DNA of 64,000 nucleotides, taken from positions 4,391,973 to 4,455,972 of the forward strand of contig JAYKAV010000778.1 in assembly GCA_035582835.1 (NCBI GenBank). Reading direction: 5' to 3'. Origin of the DNA: Phoebastria nigripes (taxonomy: Eukaryota > Chordata > Aves > Procellariiformes > Diomedeidae). The notes under the pieces are model-generated. The model ran no database searches, was not told where the DNA came from, and was given only the letters and a program-made list of their open reading frames with translations. The number at the start of each line of letters is the position of its first letter. Positions within the stretch are counted from its first letter, which is position 1. The position numbers and the translations under genes were made by a program. Below, one piece after another: positions 35,637-45,258 of this stretch.

Positions 35637-37785
35637 AACTTGCACACCCTCAAGAGGTGAGGTTTGTGAGGAGGAACAGTTTACCTGGGTATACCGAGTT
35701 TTTACNATAACTAGAATTGCAGAGGCATATCCCGGCTGTCCCCTGTTCCTCCCCCTAGAAGTTTACATTCCAAGCTAGGTTTAAAAAATGGAAAGATTTA
35801 TCATTTGCATCATCCCTAATTTTGTAGAATTATTACTAAAACAGAGATGCAGAGGGGTATTGCAACCCAGCAGAGAACAGCGTTATGTACAGCAATGCTG
35901 TACGAACCCTTGCATTTTACATATGAATACTAGGTCCATGTCTTAGGATAAGGAAGTTTAGATTTTGAAACGGTCTTACANTCTTGCCAGAAATAGCAGA
36001 ATGTTACGTGTATTTTTAAATAAGAGAGGGAAGGAGTGGCAGAGAGGAACCGCTACGTACCGACTGTAACACCACTCCGTCCCCCTGCACTGCTCCAGGG
36101 GGGCAGAGGAGTCAGGAGTGAAGCTGAGCCTGGGAAGGGGGAAGAAAGGTTTGCTTTAACGCTTGTCTTTTTGTTTCCCGCTACCCGAATCTATTTTAAT
36201 TAGCAATAAATCAAATTCTTTTTCCCCAAGTGGAGCCTGTTGCCAATGACGGTGACTCAGCTCCGGCTGAGCACCACGCGGTGGCACTCCTGTCCCGGCT
36301 GTCCCCAGCAGCCATCCTCGCCAGCTTCCAACCTTGACGCTGGGACGGTCTAAGGAAAAGCAGGCAGATGACCTGACCTCTGGATGCCAACATTTCAACC
36401 TGGCTTGAACTGTATTATAACAGGCTTTGATACGGTTAATACAGTTTAATAGCTTAATATAGTTTAGAAGAATATAAAGTTGTCCCCTGGTTTTTACTGC
36501 TTGAAATAAAAAGTAAACTACTTTTTCCACTAATTTTAAGCTTCTCTTGGGGAAGGTCTCCTCCAGATTGTCTGGTCCAGGGCAGTGAAATGGCAATTCT
36601 TGCAGTGATTGCTACAACTGCTGTGACCCTGTCGCTCTCCAGCCACAACCCTGGCAAAGGCTCTCCGCTCTCCGTCTCCCACCTCCAAGCAAGCAGGAAG
36701 AGGAAAACTCAACAGCAAACCTTTCCGAGTTCCTCCTTGCAGAGAGCCTACCATAAAACTAAGGAAAGGACTGGATGATGACACCCAAGGTATTTTAAAA
36801 ACACGCAGATCTAAGGAAATCCTGCGGGCAATGCCCCGACCTGCTGGCAGCGGGATGGTGCTGGTCTCCCCACCGGTGCCTGGAGCTCTCCCTGGCAGCG
36901 GCCGCCCAGGGCTCTCCGGGTGCATTTCCCTTCTAAACGTTTTACACTGCAACAAGCACAAATAGTAGCACACAACTCAGTGTGCTGCTCGTCACGGCCA
37001 TCCCTTAAATTAACCTACTGTTAATTTTAGCGTAACAGATGCTCACAAACAGGCCGTATGACCTTGACATATACGATTTTAGATTGCATTTAAGATTAAC
37101 CGCTCTGCTTCCACCGCCCTCTGTACAGCCAGGAAAGAGCAGAGTACCTCCTGCTTTTTTGCACCATGGTACCTTTCTCATTTCTCCAAATTCGCTACCG
37201 TGCCATGGTTTAATACTGGCACATTAAGAAGGTTACATCTTACAATCTACGGTGTAACTCTGCACATAATATTCAGAGGAGCATTAAACTCGAGAGTTTC
37301 CACATGAGAGAGAACAGCATGGGGTTTCTTGCCTACCATCAGCAGAAATGCATTTGGGATTTAATGCTGTCTTTTAACACACGGGAAGGACAAAACTTCC
37401 ACTTTCAAATGCAAAATATATTATTTTCAGCCATCGACACAGGTGCCCAAGAGAATGGTGTGTTCCACAACCNAATCATCTCCCAGAGTCAGGGAGAAAA
37501 CAGTGCCCAGTGAGGACAGAGAAGAAACTGCAGTAACCTTTGAAAACACTCCTGCTGTCTTCTGCTTTCTATGATCTTAGATTAGCTGCTGCGGTGTAGT
37601 CACGTATAAGGGGACTATTTCTGAATTCATCACGTATCAAACTGCACGTGTGTGGAATAATGGCAGGAGGTGACCCAAAAATTCGACTTATATCCATATT
37701 TTAAAGAAAGGTACAGCACTGAAGAAGCTTCCAGGGTGTAGTGCGGCTGGTATGCCAGGAATCCACGGGAGTTCCCTAGGCCTGT
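35637..37785. other. Noncoding stretch with a GC-richer part
   Basis: GC rises at about 36040-36960 (several CpGs near 36240-36330 and 36840-36920). Overlapping open frames of 145-146 codons on the minus strand occur there, without recognised domains. Ambiguous bases lie near 35706, 35982 and 37473. Confidence 0.45.
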
Positions 37786-37925
37786 NNNNNNNNNNNNNNN
37801 NNNNNNNNNNNNNNNNNNNNNNNNNNNNNNNNNNNNNNNNNNNNNNNNNNNNNNNNNNNNNNNNNNNNNNNNNNNNNNNNNNNNNNNNNNNNNNNNNNNN
37901 NNNNNNNNNNNNNNNNNNNNNNNNN
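37786..37925. other. Assembly gap, 140 N
   Basis: The run of N directly precedes the LTR-like element, which suggests a repeat-induced assembly break. Open frames across it are artefacts. Confidence 0.98.
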
Positions 37926-38101
37926 CAAAAGTTACCCGCCTCCAAGGTGCGACCACACCTCACTGAGCTTGCGCTTTGAATTCTTTCTGGTCTATACCTT
38001 TAAAACGAAGCGAGAAAGATTTATACCAATCATAACAAAGGTATGTATGACTAGAGTCGCTCAAGCTCCACCTAAAAGGTAAAAATAATATAAAAATAGC
38101 T
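37926..38101. other. Sequence between gap and LTR-like element
   Basis: This may be unique flank or part of the retroviral element. A tract of purines and A/T (38072-38096) precedes the presumed LTR start. I cannot separate these options. Confidence 0.3.
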
Positions 38102-38647
38102 TGTGAGAGAGAGAATGTTAGGGAAGATATCATCGTTGTGTACTATTCCAACTTCTGGGATCAGTCGACGGGCTGAGCCTCTCTTCCCCCCCCATTGGGA
38201 CGCCTTTGGGTAAGATTCGAACACTTGGTCATACCAAGTGTCTTCCCGGGAAACTTAGAAATCTCTAGAGAGTCACTTTATATCTTTTAACGCGTTTGTA
38301 NNACTCANACTTTTNGTATTTGCACGTGCTTTGTAGGCAGCGAATTTATCACCGGCAATCCAAAGAACCTGTGTATCTGTTGCTTCAATAAACTGCGCTA
38401 CTCATTAATCTGGCCGTGATAGTTCTCATTGAACGCGACCAAACCNTTTGAGTGCGGCCGTGGTAGTTCATAGAACGCGACCAGACTGAGGAAGNGTATG
38501 TCNTTATTTGTGCATCCGTAATCGTGATAGTTCAGTGAACTGTTCGTACTGAACGCGACCGGACTTATAACGACAACTTAGGCTACTTCAGCCTTTAACG
38601 CAACAACNTGTGTGCAGGAATAGTCACTTCAGCTGTCGTTTCGTACA
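38102..38647 (+). mobile_element. Solo-LTR-like endogenous retroviral remnant
   Basis: The region runs from a TGTGAG start to a GTACA end, which are plausible TG...CA termini. It has an AATAAA polyadenylation signal at 38387-38392 and a downstream region of short repeats. Its sequence style is unlike the flanks. A hairpin, ACACTTGG/CCAAGTGT, lies at 38221-38241. Eight ambiguous bases fall within about 310 bp, as expected for collapsed multi-copy DNA. No primer-binding site or gag/pol/env reading frame is seen next to it, so it is probably a solo LTR. I could not find matching target-site duplications, so both ends are provisional. Family assignment (ERVL- or other class) is not certain. Confidence 0.5.
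38412..38564. repeat. Three imperfect copies of a GTGRTAGTTC...GAACGCGACC unit
   Basis: Copies at 38412-38445, 38456-38486 and 38521-38564 share CGTGATAGTTC (or GTGGTAGTTC) followed by GAACGCGACC. Each places GTTC and GAAC as short inverted arms. The third copy is expanded and has two such arm pairs. They lie downstream of the AATAAA signal, in the U5-like part of the LTR. Confidence 0.7.
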
Positions 38648-40568
38648 GGAGAGTGCAAGAAATCTGGTTATTGGATTTTGCCCTTTAGTTTCTTTTCCCC
38701 AAATTCATTTATTGTTGCTGTTTTAACCTGTTCCTATGCTTGGAAAAGCAGGAACTTCTGCAACAGAAACAAAAATAGGTTTGGCAGTATTCTACATAAC
38801 GGTCTCACCTCCTACAACATCTTAAACTGCATAATGCGTCCTTAACCTAGCACCACAACAGAAATGCCACAAAGGTGAGACGTGTGGGGGAAGACAGATG
38901 GTAGCCTAGGAGAAGAGCGAGGGGGCTGTGGAAGAAAATGGTATCAGACGGGCAACGATGCAAAATCCTATTAATTTTAAGGAGTGTAAAGAGGCACGCC
39001 AACAGCCATTTTTCTTGTGCGATCTCTGCATCATTACAGGCTCAAATGGGAAAATAACCCCAGAGCTCTGGGAGCTGAACGCTGGGTGTTCGCTGCGAAA
39101 AATGAAAGCGATGAGGCTCCTNGACAAGACTCCTGGAGTTACTCTTTGCTGCTCTTTCTTGGGAGCCTTTCAGCGAGTGCAGAGAGCCAACTGCGCGACT
39201 GCCAGATCCAAATTCCACGCGCGCCTTTTTATCGTGAAGGGGCATTGCTAGAAGAGCTTGCGGTTAATAGCCATTTCTTCTGCTGCGTCTTCCCGCCTAC
39301 CTGGACTAATTCAGGCACTAACAGAAGGGGAAGTCTGAAAGCCAGGCTACCAAATTTTGTAGAGAATGTGTTACAACCTTCAACGCTTTTAGCACCTGTC
39401 CTCCAGCCCAATGTGCGTGAAATGGCGTGTAANGTAAGATCATTTAGGTTGCAAAGAGAAGCACTTAAAACCCAAAAAACTCCTAACTACGACCATAATC
39501 TTTATTCAACCCCCTCATGCGCACGCACTGTGAGATAGTCTGTAATTAAGGATCACATACTATCTATTCATGAGACCTCTGCCTCCTTCAGCGAGTAGGC
39601 CAGGCCAGGCCCCACATGCTTAAGAAACAGAGCTTTGAGCACTTATTTTCTCCTTGACGCTCAACGGGTGGCAGAAGGACTTTTATTCTGCATGATAAAC
39701 CTGATTTCTGAAGATGAAATCATTGATTTCCTCATAGGCCTTTCTGTAGTTCTCTGTTGTATTTATATCTGCAATAAGTACTAATGCATTTATTTTCAGT
39801 AACAGCTTTGTGAAATGAAAGGCACTTAATCTTCAATTTACAAGGCCAAACGTAGCCTCTAATTTTGGCTGCACCAACCAGAAATGCTTTGGATCTTATT
39901 TTTCAGGACATATACATTACACGTAGCGTTTGTAATTCAAAAGTGACATTTCTATTGGCTTCATTTGCTGTAATGGGTGCTCAGTATTTCTACAGGTAGA
40001 CCATGAATCACAAGTCAAGCTGTCAAATAAAAGGAGGGAACACGTAACTGCTGGCAGTCCTTGAAAACCCGAGTTTTCTGACGTGAGCAGCATCACGCAG
40101 GACCTCTGAGAAGAAGAAAGTCGGAACCCACGTCTCCAGGGCAGCGCTCCATTTCCTAAATGGCCAGCTCTCCTCTCTTCCCCGTGATCCCATGTCTTAG
40201 CGCAAACATCCCATTTCTAACACAACCCAAGCAAGAATCCTGCCCCCCCGATTATTAAACTCTGATTGACATGTAACTCAGGTCTGAACAAGTCAAAGAT
40301 ATTATGGAAAAATAGCGCACAACTCCATCACCTGAAACCTGCATCTGAGAACACACACGTCTTATTTCTGGCATTTCTTAATCTTTATGCGTAATTGTCC
40401 TCAGTCTTGCTCTTGGCAATGTCTGAAGGCTTGATAACACTATCACACCCGAAACATGAAGAGCCAGGCTACCCTAACCCTAGCCAGCATCAGCAGCGTT
40501 ACCGTCAGTACATGGACACAGGTACGCGAGCACTGGTGAAAGACAGAACGCGCCTCTGATGAGACAGT
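38648..40568. other. Noncoding stretch with scattered CpGs
   Basis: A CpG-containing part lies at about 38900-39300. The 173-codon plus frame at 39017-39538 and its overlapping companions contain ambiguous codons and no domain I recognise. The remainder is AT-rich. Confidence 0.45.
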
Positions 40569-40588
40569 AAAAAAAAAAAAAAAAAAAA
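40569..40588. repeat. Poly(A) tract, 20 bases
   Basis: This is an uninterrupted A run. Confidence 0.85.
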
Positions 40589-41389
40589 GGGAATAATGAA
40601 TCCGTATGGCAAGAGCTTATATTTTTCAAGAATTGCGCAGGGCTTTGACCTTGCATATTCAGATAGCGAGGTCAGATTACAGAGGTGAAAATTTTTTTGA
40701 TTCCTCTGATAATCCATTACTCATTGCGGTATATGTACAGAGTACATACATTGATGAAGACAATGTCCCCCAATTAACAGTTAGTGATCTCCATAGGAAG
40801 CGATCTTCTTGATCCCAACGGAGGGAAAATTTAACATTCCCATCATTAGATATAGGACATACATCCTATGTAACTCTCCCTAGTTTAGGCCTCTCTTTAT
40901 TCATATGTTTGGCAGCAAGCAAATCTCTCGAAGCGCCTCTGTGCCTCTCTATTTCTGAACTCANGTGCAAAAATCACCCGTCAGCAAGCACTGTACATAG
41001 TGCCAGTTTGTTGCCTGCCTTCCAAACAAGCTCCTGGACTAAAGGGTCATNGATTGTCGTCATCTTATGCCTTTTGGCAACCAGTCTCATCTTACCTCTT
41101 CTTCAATGCCTTAATCCTTGCCACACAGCAATATTTCCCCATACACCTTCTTCTAGCCCCATTCCACCCAGGGTGTCTCTGTCCCATCCCTCCCACCAGG
41201 CTTTTGATGGATCCACCTCCAGGCACCACTTGGTATTTTGTAGAAAATCCAAGAGCAGCAAGCCTGCTTAGGTTTACCCTTCCTGAATTCAAACACCACC
41301 TTTCCCAAACACCTGTAGCAGCACGCCAGAGTCCGACTCTACGTGTCGCATATGTGTGTACGTCTGTGACTAGATGTGTATATCTCTGG
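40589..41389. other. Noncoding stretch, pyrimidine-rich
   Basis: C/T-rich sequence at 40900-41330 keeps a 203-codon plus-strand frame (41000-41611) open, with a 161-codon frame on the other strand. Open frames on both strands at once point to composition rather than coding. Confidence 0.45.
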
Positions 41390-41900
41390 AATACACGAGA
41401 TTTCCAGCGAGGGCACCTGGGGACCCACGGAGCGGCCGCCACAGCTGCTGCAGCGTGCAAACGCATCGACAAAAGGCAGGAGCACGTGAGCCAAGGACAC
41501 GCTTCGCTTGCTGCGGTCGATACCAGCAGATGGGTTCGGCAGAGATGGGTGACGGGCCTCAGTTCCGGCTGCCGCATCCATTCCCTGTCCCTGATTACAC
41601 GGCATCGTTAATGCCAGTTAGCGCGGATCGTTATTGCGGCGAGCCCCGGTCTCCATAGCAACAGAGCCTGTAATTCTGCATGCGGAAACCCAGAAGTTGG
41701 GCAAAATGCATCCTCGGGCACGCTGCTGGATTGACATCGGACGAGCTGAATGAAGTTTTGCAGGATTTCCAAACTGAATTGCTGAAAGGACCCGCGTAAC
41801 AAATGCTTTGCCAAATCAATACGCGGCACTCCTACAAATTTTGCCAATCTGCCTCTCGCAGCAAACGCTGGCATAGTACAAAGTATAAACACCGCGTGGA
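41390..41900. promoter_or_regulatory. CpG-richer patch with RFX-like site
   Basis: CpGs cluster at about 41400-41480 and 41600-41660, and continue to about 41900. The sequence is non-repetitive. It could be a conserved enhancer or a small promoter. No exon is evident. Confidence 0.35.
41649..41662 (-). promoter_or_regulatory. RFX (X-box)-like site
   Basis: GTCTCCATAGCAAC fits the X-box form GTNRCCNNRGYAAC at all but one position. RFX factors use such sites at ciliary and MHC class II genes. It is a motif match only. Confidence 0.4.
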
Positions 41901-44242
41901 GGGACTGTGGTCCAGAAGCTGGAGAGGGAACAGACACTTGCAGGGTATTTCTAGCTCATCTGCTGATTTTCTATTTTTCTTCAGGCAAAACATATTGAAA
42001 ATCTGTAAAAATGCATAGAATGATACATTCTCTGTGGTTTTGCCAAGCACTCTGATACCTTTAGCAGATAAACATGTCTGCAAAAGTAAGAAACGGTTAT
42101 CTGACAGCAGGTGTGGTATTATACTAATGCACACAGACAAAAATGGAAACTAAAGTTCCATGCACCTACCACCAGGCAGATGAATTTTTTTAGCACAAAC
42201 CTCCACTCCCCACCACCCTCTTTTTTTCCCCTATTCTCCAACAAGTAGGGGGAAGAAAGTGGGTTTTCCCCTCTGTCCAACGCCATCCAGAGCGTTATGG
42301 TACTTACTGTACCGTATCTACAGTATAATAAACAGTCTACATTTCTTCTCTCCCTTTGCTTTGCCTACTTTGTCATAAATAGTCTGAGCCTCCACATAAG
42401 TGTACTACTTATAATATTATAAAACAAATTGTTTCATTGATACTGAGTAACAACACAGAACTTTTTTTTTCCTGACAGAAGCTGTGCAAGTCCTGGTTAA
42501 CTCCTGTATAACATATGCTGTTTTAAAATCTACTTGCAGTCCGGACTCTCTTGCCTTAAATATTATGTAAATTATTTTGTTTCTTTACCCATAGAAGCCC
42601 GTTTCTGTCTCTCCGTCTCTCTATACACACACATAGACATATGTATATATATGAGGGAAAAAAAACCCGTGTGTGTATGTATATGAAAAAACTTGGATCA
42701 AATTCAGCATTCAAGAAACAATAGTACTGTACCGCTTAATAGGCCACGCTGCGTTAACAGAACTCTGTGGTAATCCAGAATAAGTAGTAGAGGATCCCGA
42801 TCAAGGATCAGCCAAAATGTTCACGGTATAATTTGGTCAGCTATGAGATAATATCATATGGCTCACTGATCAGCAGATGAAGAAAACAAAAATAGCTGAC
42901 AGAAAATAAAGAATACAACGATGCCCCTCGTCCAGCAGTGCACATTGGCAAATACTTAAGAATCTTGGCAGTCTTAATGATTTTCTGGAATAGCTAGCTA
43001 AATAACTGCTTAACCACATGCCATATAAAACCCGATGAACTCAGTATAATCACTTTGGGTACGAGAGTCTCTATAGTCATTGCACTTCTTTAACCTCCTC
43101 TCTTCCACTTCACTTGGGCACGTGGAGGATAGCGAAGCATTTCATACACAGGAACTGAATCTAAAACTGCTTATGAGTAAGCTCCATCAAGCAAGGTCGA
43201 TCTAGAAGGAATTGTTAAAAAAATATTAATTATTTATTGTGGATCAGCAGTTTGTTAGGCACTACTCAAAATGCAAGCGTTGTCACTACTGTCCCAAAAC
43301 CATGATGACCTAAATTCAAGTCCTGAATTAAGATTTTAGATTCTCATAAACGACAATGATAATACAAGACTGATGTTAGATGACAAAGCCACAAGAATGG
43401 ATACAACTCAATCACAACAAGTTATCACTGAAGTCTTGTTAGAAAAAAGAAAAAAAGACCAAAACTGAGATGTAAAGCAGCTTGAGAAGAGTGGGATACG
43501 GAGCCAGAATAAAGCAAAAAGAAAAAAAAAAAAAACAGTCCAGTTGTCTGGAAGACATCTATCGACGCCCTGTGCGTTCTGTGGCCAGAGGATTTGTTGT
43601 GAAATTCATCTTTTGCTGAAAGAACCAAGGCTTTCAAGTCATTTTTAACCCTCCTGGCTGAAAAAACAACCTTGTAGGTATGAAACAAGAGTAAACGATA
43701 CAGCAGTGTGACCCCGAGGCAACAGATCACCTGAAACATTATTAGAGAGGTTTAGTTCCCCATATGCCAATAACTTGTTAAGCTTCGAAAGGTAAAGCAT
43801 GTTACCTTATAAAATTTAAAAGTATAAATACCTTGCTGCCATGATTTTCACACAAGCATCCCAAATCCTGACCATTTCCCAGGTAATCCTTAGATTCTAA
43901 CATAGTCCACACAAAACTGCTTTATCAAGAACACAGTCTACGTTAAGAAGATACTTCTGGATGTGGAATGAGTGATGTAGTAAATTATCTATATTTGAAA
44001 TATTAAGCTTTCTTTGGCATTGTTTTCCAGAATACATTTTAATCTTCTACAAACACAGTAACTTACTGCTTTTAATCAGCAGGTAGATAGCATCTCTTAT
44101 AATGACAACGTTCTACTCCCTTACCCGTGTTTTAGGAATCTTTTGGCAAACATCTTCTCTAGTTAGCTAGACCACAAATGAGATTAAAATGTGTTAGTTT
44201 TGGCCCCAGCTTTCGCTGCTGTATGAATCAATTCAAATGACA
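41901..44242. other. Noncoding stretch, no gene seen
   Basis: It contains CA/TG and TATA low-complexity sequence at about 42605-42685 and an A14 run at 43522-43535. Otherwise it is AT-rich unique DNA. Confidence 0.5.
42605..42685. repeat. Mixed TCTC, CACA, TATA and GTGT low-complexity tract
   Basis: Short dinucleotide patches of four kinds follow one another, split by an A-rich segment. Confidence 0.6.
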
Positions 44243-44755
44243 CTACCTTCCTAAGGTATCTTTCTTGAATTTGATGTTCGATGAGGGAATAACCGCAATG
44301 CTTTTCACCTTCCTGTCCTGTTCAGAGCTATGATGCAATGAGTGTCCTGTGGGGCCAATGGGGCTAGTAAAAGCCTCACAGTGGCAGCTCTCATGATGTA
44401 GGCTGTTCCACTGATGAAATCTTGGCTTTGTTTGCTCATTGCTAGCTTTCTTGACAGGACTTGCATTGATTGACACTGACAGTGTGTCCTGGGACTCTGT
44501 GATCTCTTTCTGCTTCCACTGAAGTAGTATTTTTGCAGAGTATAAAAGCTGTAGGCACTAGCCATCTGGTCTACTATAATATCTGATTATGTGTTTTCCT
44601 AGACACGTCATCTCAACTGGAACTGTAATAGGTGATGTGGGAGATGTAGCGTCAAGTGATGCACTGAATGTCATAGAAAAGCTCAATCCAGGGATTCCCT
44701 TTTGAATATGTAAGCAAAGTTGAGTCCAAGGACAGGAAGAATTAGAGAACAGCAT
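44243..44755 (-). other. Patch with successive overlapping open frames, unrecognised
   Basis: Three minus-strand frames cover the interval in staggered order: 44755-44558, 44565-44305 and 44476-44243 (65, 86 and 77 codons). This pattern can mark an old frameshifted coding remnant, but I recognise no protein or retroelement domain in any frame. A TATAAAAG match lies on the plus strand at 44541-44548. Chance remains the simplest reading. Confidence 0.2.
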
Positions 44756-45169
44756 TCATGGGATAACACTAGATGTGCTAGAAACATAAAAGAATTTGGG
44801 AAGAACTATTGCAAGAGCATCAATTATCCATTTACATGAAATAAGCTGCGTAGTTCACCAGATACCTACGCACACTTAGAAAGAGACTCCGGGGTAAAAG
44901 AAAAGGGCAAGATGATTCCTTAGGCAAGCGAGATCTGGTGAGCGGTCCCCAGTTAAGGAGGCACTGCACCACCTCCGGAGAACTGCTATGGCAGCTTTGC
45001 TCCCTTTGGTGCCTTTCCAGCCGAAGGGTATAGCCTCAGCTCAGATTTTATGCAGAGGTTACTGAACACACTGGTGGTGATGGTCTGTTGGAGAGGTAAG
45101 TAAATAGCCTCCGTGTCCTCATATCAACATAACACGTACAAGTTGTATTAAGTCAAAAGTTAACGTTTT
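44756..45169. other. Noncoding stretch before the CR1 fragment
   Basis: No gene is recognised. Part of this could be more diverged CR1 sequence, but I could not confirm it. Confidence 0.4.
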
Positions 45170-45258
45170 CTTTGGACTGTGCTCTGCTTTGAGCAAGGAG
45201 TCAACTAGATGACCTCCAGAGGTCCCTTCCAACCTCAATTCTCTGTGATTCTGTGAAA
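45170..45258 (+). mobile_element. CR1 LINE 3'-end fragment
   Basis: The segment contains CTAGATGACCTCCAGAGG, then TCCCTTCCAACCTCAATT, then CTCTGTGATTCTGTG. These are the diagnostic words of the avian CR1 3' untranslated end and its terminal octamer repeat. The 5' side fades into unrecognised sequence, which is normal because CR1 copies are usually 5'-truncated. It marks the host as a bird or close relative. Confidence 0.88.

Noticed and set aside
37630..37979. Open frames of 75-108 codons across the 140-N gap
   Set aside because: Most codons are unknown bases, so the frames are artefacts.
39017..39538. 173-codon plus-strand open frame
   Set aside because: It contains ambiguous codons, overlaps other frames on both strands and has no recognisable protein features.
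41000..41611. 203-codon plus-strand open frame
   Set aside because: It lies in C/T-rich sequence, and a 161-codon frame is open on the opposite strand. It includes an ambiguous codon and shows no domain or splice context.
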